Assembly (NCBI RefSeq): GCF_900070365.1
Contig: NZ_LN850107.1
Span: 4,712,001-4,776,000 of the forward strand
DNA: 64,000 bases
Direction: 5' to 3'
Origin: Alloactinosynnema sp. L-07
Lineage (GTDB): Bacteria; Actinomycetota; Actinomycetes; Mycobacteriales; Pseudonocardiaceae
A program made the position numbers and the translations under genes. Below the pieces are notes generated by a model that did not search any database, was not told the origin of the DNA, and worked only from the letters and a program-made list of their open reading frames with translations. The stretch's first letter is position 1. Each line of letters opens with the position of its first letter. Positions 43,414 through 52,517 of the stretch are shown piece after piece.

Positions 43414-44346
43414 GTGGATTTCTCCCTCACCGAGGCCCAGAACGACCTCGCCGGCTTGGTCCGCTCCTTGGTCGACACCTCTCGTCCATTGTGGAATGTC
43501 CTGGACGAGGCGGGCGTGCTGTCCGCCGCGCTCCCGACATCGGTGGGCGGCTCCGGCTTCGGCCTGCTCGAACAGTGCACGATCGCCATGGAACTGGGTC
43601 GCGCCGCCGCGTCAACCCCGTATGCGTCCTGGGTGACGGCCTGTTCGGCGCTGGCGTCGATGGAGGGATCGCCTACCTGCGCGGTCATCGATGATCCACT
43701 GGACCCGGTGGAGGCGACCGGCGGACGCCTGTCGGGAACGAAGATGCTGGTCCCGGAAGGGGATGTGTTCGCGGTGACAGCGGGCGCAGACGCCTACGTC
43801 GCCAACGCCACCGATCCCGGCGTCTCCGTCACGGCGCAGGAACTTGTCTCGGGGAATGCCCTCATGGTGACCTTCTCCGACACCCCGGCCCGCCGCCTCC
43901 CCGACACCGCCGCCTCGATCTCGCAGAACCTCACGGCGCTGACCTGCGCCGAAGCACTCGGCGTCCTGGAGGAAGCCCTGCGCCGCACCGCGGCCTACGC
44001 GGGCGAACGAGTCCAGTTCGGCAAACCGATCGGCACCTTCCAAGCGGTGACCCAGCGACTCGCGGACGCCTACATCGACGTCGCGGCTGTTCGGCTGACC
44101 CTCTGGCAGGCGGCTTGGCTGCTGAGTGAGGGGCTGCCCGCCGAGGCCGAGGTCGCCACCGCGAAGTTCTGGACCGCCGACGCCTGTCACCGGGTGGCCC
44201 ATACCGCCGTCCACGTGCACGGCGGCGTGGGCCTCGACACGAGCCACACCTTGCAGAAGTACTTCACCGCGGCGAAGCGCCTCGAGTTCACCCTCGGCGA
44301 TGCCACCGCTCAGCTGAAGGTCATCGGTAGCTGTCTCGCACAGTGA
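43414..44346 (+). CDS. fadE27: Acyl-CoA dehydrogenase, FadE27/ChsE5-like
   Basis: 310 residues from GTG 43414 (MDFSLTEAQNDLAGLVRSLV). Shorter than FadE27 of mycobacteria (~370). The C-terminal half has GERVQFGKPIGTFQAVTQRL and AHTAVHVHGGVGLDTSHTL. It is the second chain of the steroid acyl-CoA dehydrogenase; 11 bases follow the fadE26 stop. Confidence 0.85.
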   Translation: MDFSLTEAQNDLAGLVRSLVDTSRPLWNVLDEAGVLSAALPTSVGGSGFGLLEQCTIAMELGRAAASTPYASWVTACSALASMEGSPTCAVIDDPLDPVEATGGRLSGTKMLVPEGDVFAVTAGADAYVANATDPGVSVTAQELVSGNALMVTFSDTPARRLPDTAASISQNLTALTCAEALGVLEEALRRTAAYAGERVQFGKPIGTFQAVTQRLADAYIDVAAVRLTLWQAAWLLSEGLPAEAEVATAKFWTADACHRVAHTAVHVHGGVGLDTSHTLQKYFTAAKRLEFTLGDATAQLKVIGSCLAQ

Positions 44347-44349
44347 GAG

Positions 44350-44871
44350 TCAGAAGTGTCGGGGCAGCATGTTCATCGACTCGCGGGGGCGGGCGGGTCT
44401 GGGCACCCTGGTCATGGCCCGTACCCGGCGGGTGCGCCCGTGTTCGGCCAGGAGCACCAGTAAATCGCCGACGGCGACGGCGGCCAGTTTGCGCTGCGCC
44501 CAGTCGGACGCGGCCAGGACGGCGGCTGGGTCCACCGGCAGCCCGGCGAACACGTCCCGCAGCAATCGCCACTCAGCCAGCCGCTCACGCACAAAGTCAA
44601 CGCGCGCGACAGCGGGGGCCACGGCCTCGGCCCACGCGCAGTAGTCGGCGGCGGAGCGGGCCTTCTCCTCGATCCGGCTCACCACGGCCGCCACCGCCAT
44701 GGCCTCGTCGGGGTCACGGAGGACGTGTTCGAGGAAGGCCCGCTCATCGGCGGGCCGGGCGTCGCGGTACCACTCGAACCGCAGGTGTTCGTCGGCGGCC
44801 AGGGCCGCCGGGTCATGGTCTGCGCAGCCGATCAACTCCGCCACGCACGCGATGTGGTCGCCTAGATTCAC
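44350..44871 (-). CDS. Hypothetical protein
   Basis: 173 residues, helical, with segments RFEWYRDARPADERAFLEHV and VAAVVSRIEEKARSAADYCA and a basic C-terminus. Convergent with fadE27, whose stop is three bases away. No family recognised. Confidence 0.65.
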   Translation of the reverse strand: MNLGDHIACVAELIGCADHDPAALAADEHLRFEWYRDARPADERAFLEHVLRDPDEAMAVAAVVSRIEEKARSAADYCAWAEAVAPAVARVDFVRERLAEWRLLRDVFAGLPVDPAAVLAASDWAQRKLAAVAVGDLLVLLAEHGRTRRVRAMTRVPRPARPRESMNMLPRHF

Positions 44872-44966
44872 GCGTTCCCTCCGGGCACACAGGGTAACCG
44901 CTCACCTGCCGTGATGATCAACCAGGTCGACCCCGCGCATCGGCGTGGATCAGTAGGGTGACGGGT

Positions 44967-45556
44967 ATGCGGTTCAGCGCCGAAGTGGTCATCGACGCCA
45001 GTGCGGAGCGGGTTTGGGCGGTCTACGCCGACGTCGCCCGGTGGCCGGAGTGGACCAAGTCCGTCACCTCCGTCACACCGCTGGACCCCGGCCCGCTGCG
45101 GCTAGTGCGCTGACCACGAACCTTCACCGGGTCTCGACCTGCCCACGACGCGCCTGGCCGCGTTGTCGGAAAGCCCAAGTACAACCCGGTACTACGGTCT
45201 TCCCTCCGCCTTGCCAGCCACGCCGTGGACAGGCCGATACCCGGCGAACGTCCGTGGTCAACGCACTAGGGCAGCGGGTGCGCATCAGCCAGCCCAAGCT
45301 CCCCACGACGGTCTGGACCGTGACGGCGCTGGACGAGGGCAAGTCCTGGGAGTGGACCGCGACCGGCCCGCTGGCGCGCACGGTGGCCACCCACACCGTC
45401 ACCCCGGACGGCGATGGCTGCCGGGCCACCAACGCCATCGACCAGAGCGGCCCGCTCGGGGTGCTGATCGGTAAGCTCGCGGCGGGCCTGACCGACCGCT
45501 ATCTGGTCATGGAGGCCGAAGGCCTCAAGGCCCGCGCTGAATCCGCGGCCCGTTAA
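44967..45556 (+). pseudogene. SRPBCC family gene split by a palindromic element
   Basis: ATG 44967 starts FSAEVVIDASAERVWAVYAD and continues to PLDPGPLRL, then enters the element and stops at TGA 45111. The reading resumes after the element as GQRVRISQPKLPTTVWTVTA to KARAESAAR, ending at 45556. Removing 45106-45269 restores one frame (CTG CGG CTA GGG CAG), giving an ordinary START-like protein of about 140 residues. The insertion is clean, so it looks recent. Confidence 0.85.
45102..45269. mobile_element. Palindromic element copy 5 (MITE-like), in a gene
   Basis: CTAG at 45102-45105 and 45266-45269 enclose 160 bases. The arms pair (TGCGCTGACCACG against TGCGTTGACCACG) with further matches towards a centre, GTACTTGGGCTTTCCG on the minus strand, shared with copy 2. 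The flanking gene shows that CTAG was duplicated on insertion. Confidence 0.85.
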
Positions 45557-45625
45557 TCAAGTCGACCACACGCCACAGTCGTGCGACGCTGGCCGAACGG
45601 GCACGACGAACTACTGGAGGTCCCC

Positions 45626-45820
45626 ATGTCCGAACAGCCGGAGAACCCCGCCCCCGAGGACGGCGAGGAACTGGACCTCAAGAGCAAGTTCCGCGCCGCC
45701 CTCGAACGCAAGCAGGCCCGCTCCCAGAGCGGCGAGGGCCACGCCGACAGTGGCTCCAAGGTCCACGACGCCCACGGCCGGGCCGGGGCCAAGCGCCAGT
45801 TCCGCCGCAAAAGCGGCTGA
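45626..45820 (+). CDS. DUF5302 family small protein
   Basis: 64 residues from ATG 45626, with GGAGG seven bases upstream. EDGEELDLKSKFRAALERKQ, then GSKVHDAHGRAGAKRQFRRK is the DUF5302 pattern, a small charged actinobacterial protein of unknown role. Confidence 0.8.
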   Translation: MSEQPENPAPEDGEELDLKSKFRAALERKQARSQSGEGHADSGSKVHDAHGRAGAKRQFRRKSG

Positions 45821-45894
45821 GGCGACCGCGCCGCCGCGCCACCACCGGGTGACGCGGCGGCTCGTGCGGTGCCTTCCTTAGTAGTTTGGCCGGT

Positions 45895-47046
45895 GTGAGG
45901 AGTGCAGGCAGGCTCCGGCTGACGCGGCCCCGGCGCCGATCACCGGTGCGCAGGCTCCTGGCCTGGCGCGGGTGGGCGAGCGCACCCGCCACCGTCGGCG
46001 TCGTCGTCCTCCTCGCGGGCCTGTATTTCACCGCCCAGACCCTGATCGCGACGCAGGCCCAGTCGAAGGCCACTCAGGACCAGGTCCGCCTCGCCGAACG
46101 CGGCCAGAACACCGACCGGTTCGGCCGGGCGATCGACCAGCTCGGGGCCGAGAAGATCGACGTGCGGCTCGGCGGGGTCTACGCGCTCGAACAGCTCGCC
46201 CGCGACCAGCCCGGGTTCGTCGACATGGCCGAGGACGTCTTCTCCGCGTTCATCCGCACCCACGCCCCGGCTCACATGCCTTGCGCGTCCGGCACCGCTG
46301 TTGACGTCCAAGGAGCGCTGACCGCCGTCGGACGGCTGCGGCAGCCCCGGGAGACCTGGTCGTACCGGCTGGAGGTGGACCTCTCCGACACCTGCCTCGC
46401 CGGGGCGGACCTGCGCGGAGCGATGCTCCAGCAGGTCGACCTCAACGGCGCCGACCTCAGCGGGGCGGAGTTGCACGGCGCCATCCTGCGCCGTGCCGAC
46501 CTGAGCGGGGTGCGGCTCGACGGGGCCGGGCTGCGCGACGTCGATCTCGAGTCCGCCCAACTCTCGCCGGTGTCGGCCCAGGGCGGCGACTTCGGCGGGG
46601 CGAACCTGCGCGACGCGCGCCTCGGGGGGAGTCTCGCGGGGGCGGCGTTCTACGGGACGGTCATGACGAACGCGACCGGCCAGACCGTCGACTTCACCGG
46701 TGCCACCTTCAACGACACCCGCGCGGACGCCCTGCGGCTGGCCAGGGGGAACTTCACCGGGATCACCGCGTGGTCGGCGGATTTCTCGAACTCCTACCTG
46801 GGCGGGTCGGTCTTCGCGGGAGCGAACTTCGCCGACGTGACCCTGCGCGGCGCGGACCTGACCGGCGCCGTCATCACCGCCGTGACCTTCTGCGCCTACC
46901 GCGGTGACCCGGAGGACCCGACGTGCGTGGAAACCTCGGCGGACCTCAGCGGAGCGGTCCTGCGGAACGCCGACCTCACCGGCACACCCCGGCGACTGCT
47001 GCGGCTCGACGGCGCCGACCTCACCGAAGTCACCGGCCTGGGTTAG
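45895..47046 (+). CDS. Membrane-anchored pentapeptide-repeat protein
   Basis: 383 residues from GTG 45895 (TTG 45886 is in frame). A basic N-terminus is followed by one TM helix (ATVGVVVLLAGLYFTAQTLI) and a helical linker, then A(D/N)LxG repeats from about residue 165 (ADLRGAMLQQVDLNGADLSG and onward) that predict a quadrilateral beta-helix. Function unknown. The TAG stop is part of the TTAG flank of a palindromic element. Confidence 0.8.
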   Translation: MRSAGRLRLTRPRRRSPVRRLLAWRGWASAPATVGVVVLLAGLYFTAQTLIATQAQSKATQDQVRLAERGQNTDRFGRAIDQLGAEKIDVRLGGVYALEQLARDQPGFVDMAEDVFSAFIRTHAPAHMPCASGTAVDVQGALTAVGRLRQPRETWSYRLEVDLSDTCLAGADLRGAMLQQVDLNGADLSGAELHGAILRRADLSGVRLDGAGLRDVDLESAQLSPVSAQGGDFGGANLRDARLGGSLAGAAFYGTVMTNATGQTVDFTGATFNDTRADALRLARGNFTGITAWSADFSNSYLGGSVFAGANFADVTLRGADLTGAVITAVTFCAYRGDPEDPTCVETSADLSGAVLRNADLTGTPRRLLRLDGADLTEVTGLG

Positions 47047-47211
47047 AGCGCGTCTGAGGACTGGCGTGCGTGAGAGTCGTGATCGAGATGGCTCCTGGCG
47101 GTGCGGCCGGATCGTCCGCATACCGGAGTTGTCTGTGGGCGTATCCGGCCGTGCCGCCAGGAGCCATCTCGGCGCGGCTATCGCGTGCGCCAGTCCTCAG
47201 ACGCGCTCTTA
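47043..47211. mobile_element. Palindromic element copy 4 (MITE-like), between two stop codons
   Basis: GAGCGCGTCTGAGGACTGG at the left is a perfect inverted repeat of the right end, with TTA on both outer sides. A second arm block, GGCTCCTGGCGGTGCGGCCG, pairs with the inner right arm. The element fills exactly the space between the stop TAG of the pentapeptide gene and the stop TAA of the NMO gene. Confidence 0.85.
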
Positions 47212-48303
47212 CAGCGCGCTGAGGCGTTTCAGTGTCTCGTCCAGTTCGGACAGCAGGTCGGTCATGACGGCGGCGACCGGGCGGATCTCGTTCATCGAGC
47301 CGACGATCTGGCCGACCGGCATCGCCAGCACGTCCGGGTCGCCCGCCCGGCTCATCTGCTGGTGGGCGCCGCTGACCAGCAGGTTCTGCAGGGGCATCGG
47401 CAGCGGTGTCGGCGCGTCCGGGCCTTCCCAGGCCTCGGTCCACTGGTTCTTCAGCAGGCGCGCGGGTTTGCCGGTGTAGATCCGCGAGCGCACGGTGTCG
47501 CTCGATGAAGCCCGGACCAGAGCCTCCTGCAACGCTCCCGCGCTCAGTTCCCGATACTCCTCGGTCGCCAGCCAGATCGACCCCATCCACGCGCCGACCG
47601 CGCCCAGTGCCAGGGCGGCGGCGATCTGCCTGCCCGAGCCGATGCCGCCCGCGGCGAGGACCGGCACGCGGTCGCCGACCGCGGCCACGATCTCCGGGAT
47701 CAGCACCATCGAGGCGATCTCGCCGGTGTGGCCGCCCGCCTCGTATCCCTGCGCCACCACCACATCCACGCCGTTCTCGACATGCCGGACCGCGTGCGCC
47801 GCTTTGCCCGCCAGTGCTGCCACCGGCACGCCGCCGCGGTGGGCGCGGTCGATCACGTCGGCGGGCGGGGACCCCAGCGCGTTGGCGATCAGCGCGATCG
47901 GGTGTTTCATCGCGATGTCCACATGGGACCGTGCGACCGAGTGCAGCCACCCGAGCACGCCGTCGGACGCCTCGCCATCGGGCAACGGCGGCACGCCCAG
48001 CCTGCGCAGCGTGCTGTCGACGAAGTCGCGGTGGCCCTGGGGGACCAGCGATCCGAGGTCGACCTGCGTGCCCTCCACCGGCACCGCGGCGGGCATCACG
48101 ATATCGACGCCGTAGGGCTTGCCGTCGCAGTTGGCGTCCATCCAGTCGAGGGCGGCGTCGAGTTCGTCGGGGTCGTTGAACCGGACACAGCCCAGCACAC
48201 CGAGGCCGCCTGCCCGGCTGATCGCGGCGGCGACGTGTTCCGACGGCGTGAACCCCACGATCGGGTGATCCACGCCGACCAGGTCGCACAGCACCGTGCG
48301 CAT
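47209..48303 (-). CDS. Nitronate monooxygenase-family FMN protein
   Basis: 364 residues from ATG 48303. VVAQGYEAGGHTGEIAS, then VLAAGGIGSGRQIAAALALG, is the TIM-barrel FMN-binding pattern of 2-nitropropane-dioxygenase/nitronate monooxygenases. Mycobacterial sterol clusters also carry such a gene. It is coupled to the fadD19-like gene by TGATG. The TAA stop coincides with a palindromic element flank. Confidence 0.85.
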   Translation of the reverse strand: MRTVLCDLVGVDHPIVGFTPSEHVAAAISRAGGLGVLGCVRFNDPDELDAALDWMDANCDGKPYGVDIVMPAAVPVEGTQVDLGSLVPQGHRDFVDSTLRRLGVPPLPDGEASDGVLGWLHSVARSHVDIAMKHPIALIANALGSPPADVIDRAHRGGVPVAALAGKAAHAVRHVENGVDVVVAQGYEAGGHTGEIASMVLIPEIVAAVGDRVPVLAAGGIGSGRQIAAALALGAVGAWMGSIWLATEEYRELSAGALQEALVRASSSDTVRSRIYTGKPARLLKNQWTEAWEGPDAPTPLPMPLQNLLVSGAHQQMSRAGDPDVLAMPVGQIVGSMNEIRPVAAVMTDLLSELDETLKRLSAL

Positions 48304-49889
48304 CAGGCGCGGGCGGGCGCGGCGGCCCAGGTCGGGGCGTTGTCCGCCGCGTGCGCCTTGGCCCACCGGTAGTCCGGCTTGCCGCTGGGCAGCCTGCCGA
48401 CCTCGTCGACGACCCACAGGCTGCGCGGTGCCTTGTAGCCCGCCAGTTCGGTGTGGACATGGGCGTCGAGTGCGGCGAAGTCCGCCTCCGCGTCGGGGCG
48501 CAGCTGCACCACCGCGGCGACCCGCTGGCCGAGGCGCTCGTCGGGGATCCCGATCACCAGCGCGTCGAACACCGAGGGGTGCGACTTGAGCGCCGACTCG
48601 ACCTCTTCGGGGAACACCTTCTCGCCGCCGGTGTTGACGCACATGTTGCCGCGGCCTAGCAGCGTGATCGTGCCGTCGTCCTCCAGCCGCGCGTAGTCGC
48701 CGGGCACGACATACCGCTTGCCGTCGATCTCCACGAAGATCGTCGCGCTCTTCTCCGGGTCCTTGTAGTAGCCGAGCGGCACGTGCCCGCCGCGGGCCAG
48801 CCTGCCGGTCTCGCCCACCTCTACCGGCCGCGCGTCGTCGTCGATCACCAGCACGTCCGGGCCGCGCCGGACCCGCGGGCCGCCGGGGCTGGACTCCGCT
48901 CCCTTGGCGACCATGCCGATGCCGTTGAAGCCCGACTCCGACGACCCGATGGCGTCGGTGATCACCACGTTCGGCAGCGCGTCGAGGTACTGCTGCTTGA
49001 CCGCGCCGGAGAACAGCGCCGCGTGGCTGGAGATCGCCAGCAGCGACGACGCGTCGTAGCCGCCGACGTGCAGGGCCTCGATGATCGGCCGGGCCATGGC
49101 GTCCCCGACAAGGGTGACCACCTTGACCCGGTGCCGCTCGATGGCCCGCCACACGTCGTGCGGGTCGAACTTGGGGACCAGCACAACGGTGTCGCCCGCG
49201 AAAAGCGCCGCCAGTGCCGCCCATTGGGCCGCGCCGTGGATCAGTGGGGCGCAGGCCAGCCGGGTCAGGCCGCCGGTGACCTGGCCCTGGCGGGACTGGG
49301 CCCACTCGTCGGGCAAGGGTTGGCCGGAGAGGAAGTCGATCCCGCCGCCGAGGACGCGCCAGATGTCGGCCTGCCGCCACATCACGCCCTTGGGGCTGCC
49401 GGTCGTGCCGCCGGTGTAGAGGATGTAGAGGTCGTCGGGGCTGCGTTCGTCGAAGTCGCGCTCAGCCGACCGGCCCGACTTGGCCGCGTCGATGCCCTCG
49501 ATCGTGAGCGTCGCGGTCAGCGTGGGGACGTCCGGGCGCACGGCGGCGACCCGGTCGGAATAGCTGTCCTCGTGGACGAGGGCGACGATGTCGGCGTTGT
49601 CGAACAGATATCGCAACTCGTTCTCGACGTACCGGTAGTTGACGTTGATGGGCACCGCGCGCAGCTTGTACACCGCGATCATGGTCTCGATCGCCTCGAT
49701 CGAGTTGGTCGCGTACAGGCCGACGTGCGACCCCTTGCCCACTCCCTGTTCGGCCAGGTAGTGGGCCAGTTGATTGGCTCCGGCCTCAAGCTCGGCGAAG
49801 GTCAGTGACCGGTCGCCGCAGGCCACGGCGACCCGTTCGGGGAACAGGTCCACCGCGTGTTCGAACAAGTCCGCGATTGTGAGCGCCAT
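48303..49889 (-). CDS. fadD19: Steroid acyl-CoA synthetase, FadD19-like
   Basis: 528 residues. AMP-binding motif YILYTGGTTGSPKGVMWRQ, then ITDAIGSSESGFNG, YVVPGDYARLEDDG, and C-terminal GYKAPRSLWVVDEVGRLPSG and KPDYRWAK. The pattern is closest to mycobacterial FadD19, which activates sterol side-chain carboxylates and is divergent from echA19, as here. Likely substrate: C26 or C24 steroid acids (inference). Confidence 0.88.
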   Translation of the reverse strand: MALTIADLFEHAVDLFPERVAVACGDRSLTFAELEAGANQLAHYLAEQGVGKGSHVGLYATNSIEAIETMIAVYKLRAVPINVNYRYVENELRYLFDNADIVALVHEDSYSDRVAAVRPDVPTLTATLTIEGIDAAKSGRSAERDFDERSPDDLYILYTGGTTGSPKGVMWRQADIWRVLGGGIDFLSGQPLPDEWAQSRQGQVTGGLTRLACAPLIHGAAQWAALAALFAGDTVVLVPKFDPHDVWRAIERHRVKVVTLVGDAMARPIIEALHVGGYDASSLLAISSHAALFSGAVKQQYLDALPNVVITDAIGSSESGFNGIGMVAKGAESSPGGPRVRRGPDVLVIDDDARPVEVGETGRLARGGHVPLGYYKDPEKSATIFVEIDGKRYVVPGDYARLEDDGTITLLGRGNMCVNTGGEKVFPEEVESALKSHPSVFDALVIGIPDERLGQRVAAVVQLRPDAEADFAALDAHVHTELAGYKAPRSLWVVDEVGRLPSGKPDYRWAKAHAADNAPTWAAAPARA

Positions 49890-49899
49890 CGCCCTAAAG

Positions 49900-49913
49900 T
49901 AGAACGTGTTATC
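49900..49913. promoter_or_regulatory. KstR-like palindrome between fadD19 and echA19
   Basis: TAGAACGTGTTATC matches TnnAACnnGTTnnA except the last base. It lies in the 59-base divergent gap. Confidence 0.6.
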
Positions 49914-49948
49914 GTTCGTGGCAATCCCCAGTTGCGAGGAGGATTCGC

Positions 49949-50728
49949 ATGCCGGACTGCCTGGTCGAGCGGCACGGGCCCGTGCTCGTCGTGACGATGA
50001 ACCGCCCGGAGGCCCGCAACGCCCTCTCCGGCGAGATGATGTCGATCATGCGCACGGCCTGGGACCAGGTCGACGAGGACCCTTCGGTGCGCGTGTGCGT
50101 ACTGACCGGCGCGGGCGGCGCGTTCTGCGCGGGCGCCGACCTCAAGGCGATGACCACCACCCATCCGGGCGAGAAGTTCTCCGGCGGCGGGTGGGACCTG
50201 TCGGTGATCGAGGCGCTGCTCAAGGGCCGCAGGCTGACCAAACCGCTGATCGCCGCGGTCGAGGGTCCGGCGATCGCGGGCGGTACGGAGATCCTGCAGG
50301 CGACGGACATCCGGGTGGCGGGCGAGAGCGCCCGCTTCGGCGTCTCGGAGGCGCGGTGGGGGCTGTTTCCGCTCGGCGGATCGGCGGTCCGGCTGCCGCG
50401 GCAGATCCCGTACACGGTGGCGGCGGACCTGCTGCTCACCGGGCGGCACATCACCGCGGCGGAGGCCCGCGACATCGGGCTGATCGGCCACGTCGTGCCG
50501 GACGGCCAGGCACTGCCCAAGGCGCTGGAACTCGCCGAGACCATCGCGGCCAACGGCCCACTGGCGGTGCGGGCGATCCTGCGGACCATGCGAGAAACCG
50601 AGGGCATGCCCGAGAACGACGCGTTCAAGATCGACGCGCGGCTCGGCACGGAGGTCTTCCTCAGCGACGATGCCAAGGAAGGCCCCCGCGCCTTCGCCGA
50701 AAAGCGCAAACCCCGCTTCACCGGATAG
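49949..50728 (+). CDS. echA19: Enoyl-CoA hydratase, EchA19-like
   Basis: 259 residues. Crotonase motifs [10 protein letters not shown] and [19 protein letters not shown], with the [20 protein letters not shown] oxyanion region. It hydrates steroid enoyl-CoA side chains in mycobacteria; divergent from fadD19 as in that cluster. Confidence 0.88.
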   Translation: MPDCLVERHGPVLVVTMNRPEARNALSGEMMSIMRTAWDQVDEDPSVRVCVLTGAGGAFCAGADLKAMTTTHPGEKFSGGGWDLSVIEALLKGRRLTKPLIAAVEGPAIAGGTEILQATDIRVAGESARFGVSEARWGLFPLGGSAVRLPRQIPYTVAADLLLTGRHITAAEARDIGLIGHVVPDGQALPKALELAETIAANGPLAVRAILRTMRETEGMPENDAFKIDARLGTEVFLSDDAKEGPRAFAEKRKPRFTG

Positions 50729-50834
50729 TCCACGAACCGCACCTAAGGGGCACCGTGACGGCGGCCGACCACGGCTACCGACGGACAGGAGGTTCGCTCG
50801 ATGGTGACCAACCGTAGAATTCCGGGGTGGCGGA

Positions 50835-52418
50835 CTAGTACTGGAGGGACCAGGCGTCGATGTAGCCGGTGTCGTAGCGGGCGACGTCCTGGACCTTGAG
50901 TTTCCAGGTGCCGTTGGCGACCTCGGTCGACGCGTTCACCGTGTACGTCACGATCACATTGTCCGCCGAGTCGCTGGACGACGAGTTCTTCAGCCGGTAC
51001 GCCGATCCGTCCGGCGCGACCAGGTCGATCACCACGTCGCCCCGCCAGGTGTGCTTGATGTCGACGTTGACCTTCAGCGTCGACGGCGCGTTGCCCGGCT
51101 GGCCGGTCACCACGACGTCACTGGTCACGGCCGCGCCCGGCGAGTCCGCGATGGTGACGTTGTTGGTGTTCTCGAACTTGCCACCCGGCGGCGGAGGCGG
51201 CGGGGTGCCGCCACCGTTGTCGATCAGGTCCTTGATCTCCGGGTAGATCAGCTCGATCCGGGTGCCCTCGTTCAGGCAGCCGCCCAGGTGGTGCAGCGCG
51301 ATGACCTTGTTCGACGACGCCGCGAGCACCGGCGACCCCGACGACCCACCGCTGGTGTCGCAGTAGTACCCCATGTTGATCGAGTCGCTGTTGGGGTTGT
51401 CGACGTCGCACGTCGCGCCGCCCTGGGTGTCCTCGAAGATCGACAGCTCGTTCGGGTCGCCGTCGCCGTGGCCGGTGATGTAGATGCGCTCGTTGCGCAC
51501 GGGCGCGCGGACGTCGAGCAGCAGGTACCCGAAGGACTCGATGCTCGCGAAGTTGTTCACCGAGAAGAGCGTGTAGTCCAGGTTCGCGCTGGTCTTGAGG
51601 AACTGCGCGCCGGTCACCTTCACCGCGGGCTTGGGGTTGTTGCCCCCACACGTGGCGCAGGCGTAGTCGAACCACATCTCCATCGACGCCAGCTGGGAAG
51701 CCGTGCCGATGCAGTGGTTGTTGGTCATCAGCCGGTTGGTCGAGCCGAGCCGCCACGCCGTGCAGTGCGACGCGCCGTTGTAGAGGATCTTCGCCACCGA
51801 CCGGGACTTGCCGTACTCGGTGGGGTGACTTTGCTGGTAGCAAACAGAATCGCGGCGCGCGTCGGTCTGGCACACCGAGAGGATGCCGAGGTCGCGCTGC
51901 GCCTGCTCGGCCTTGGAGTAGCCGCGGAAGTACTTGTCCACGACGACCCCGGTGTCCGAGGTGGACGGTGCGCGGCCCGCGCGGTGCAGCGTGACGACGG
52001 CGGTGTCGCCGGTGATCGACAGCGCCCAGAACCCGCTGCCCTGGCGGGTGTGGAGGGAGTCGGTCGCGGCGGCCTCGCCCTTCGTCGGGTCGCCGCTGTA
52101 GGTGTGCACCTCGGCGCCGGTCGGATCGGACACCGTGACGCGGTCGCCGTCCGCCAGCGCGAGTGCGGCGAAGTGCACCTTGACGTAGGACGAACCCGGC
52201 CTGCTGATCACCTGCCGCGCGGTCCGCGCGGCGTAGTCGATCCGCACATCGGCGACCTGTTCCTCACCGACCTGGTACGCCCGCGGACTGCCCTCACTCC
52301 GCGCGGGCGTGGTTGTCTCGTCCGGCGTGGCCGCCGCGGTCGGCATCGAACCGGCGGTGAGCGCGGCTGCAGAGCAGGTCAGCAGCAGCACGCGGGATAT
52401 CTTCCGGAGAATCTTCAT
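50835..52418 (-). CDS. Secreted trypsin-like serine protease with P domain
   Basis: 527 residues from ATG 52418, with GGAG upstream. Signal peptide (RVLLLTCSAAALTAGSM), pro-region, then a chymotrypsin-like domain: His in MTNNHCIG, Asp in ANLDYTLF, Ser in TSGGSSGSPVL. A PPPPPP linker and a proprotein-convertase P domain follow (SDVVVTGQPGNAPSTLKVNV, WRGDVVIDLVAPDGS). It is probably an extracellular lysyl-endopeptidase-like enzyme and is not part of the sterol pathway. Confidence 0.88.
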   Translation of the reverse strand: MKILRKISRVLLLTCSAAALTAGSMPTAAATPDETTTPARSEGSPRAYQVGEEQVADVRIDYAARTARQVISRPGSSYVKVHFAALALADGDRVTVSDPTGAEVHTYSGDPTKGEAAATDSLHTRQGSGFWALSITGDTAVVTLHRAGRAPSTSDTGVVVDKYFRGYSKAEQAQRDLGILSVCQTDARRDSVCYQQSHPTEYGKSRSVAKILYNGASHCTAWRLGSTNRLMTNNHCIGTASQLASMEMWFDYACATCGGNNPKPAVKVTGAQFLKTSANLDYTLFSVNNFASIESFGYLLLDVRAPVRNERIYITGHGDGDPNELSIFEDTQGGATCDVDNPNSDSINMGYYCDTSGGSSGSPVLAASSNKVIALHHLGGCLNEGTRIELIYPEIKDLIDNGGGTPPPPPPGGKFENTNNVTIADSPGAAVTSDVVVTGQPGNAPSTLKVNVDIKHTWRGDVVIDLVAPDGSAYRLKNSSSSDSADNVIVTYTVNASTEVANGTWKLKVQDVARYDTGYIDAWSLQY

Positions 52419-52433
52419 CGCAGGGGAATCTCC

Positions 52434-52459
52434 TTTCGTGTCGCACATGCGACACGAAA
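52434..52459. promoter_or_regulatory. Perfect palindrome upstream of the protease
   Basis: TTTCGTGTCGCA, CA, TGCGACACGAAA: a 12-base perfect inverted repeat with a 2-base spacer. It lies in the leader of the protease gene, 16 bases before its start, and is a likely repressor site. Confidence 0.55.
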
Positions 52460-52517
52460 AGACTTAACAGACGGCGATCGGGGCTAGTACCACCATTTCA
52501 CCGTTGCCATTCCCAGA

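Noticed and set aside
47043..47211. CRISPR-like or tRNA-like structure
   Set aside because: It is a single inverted repeat without direct repeats, spacers or a cloverleaf.
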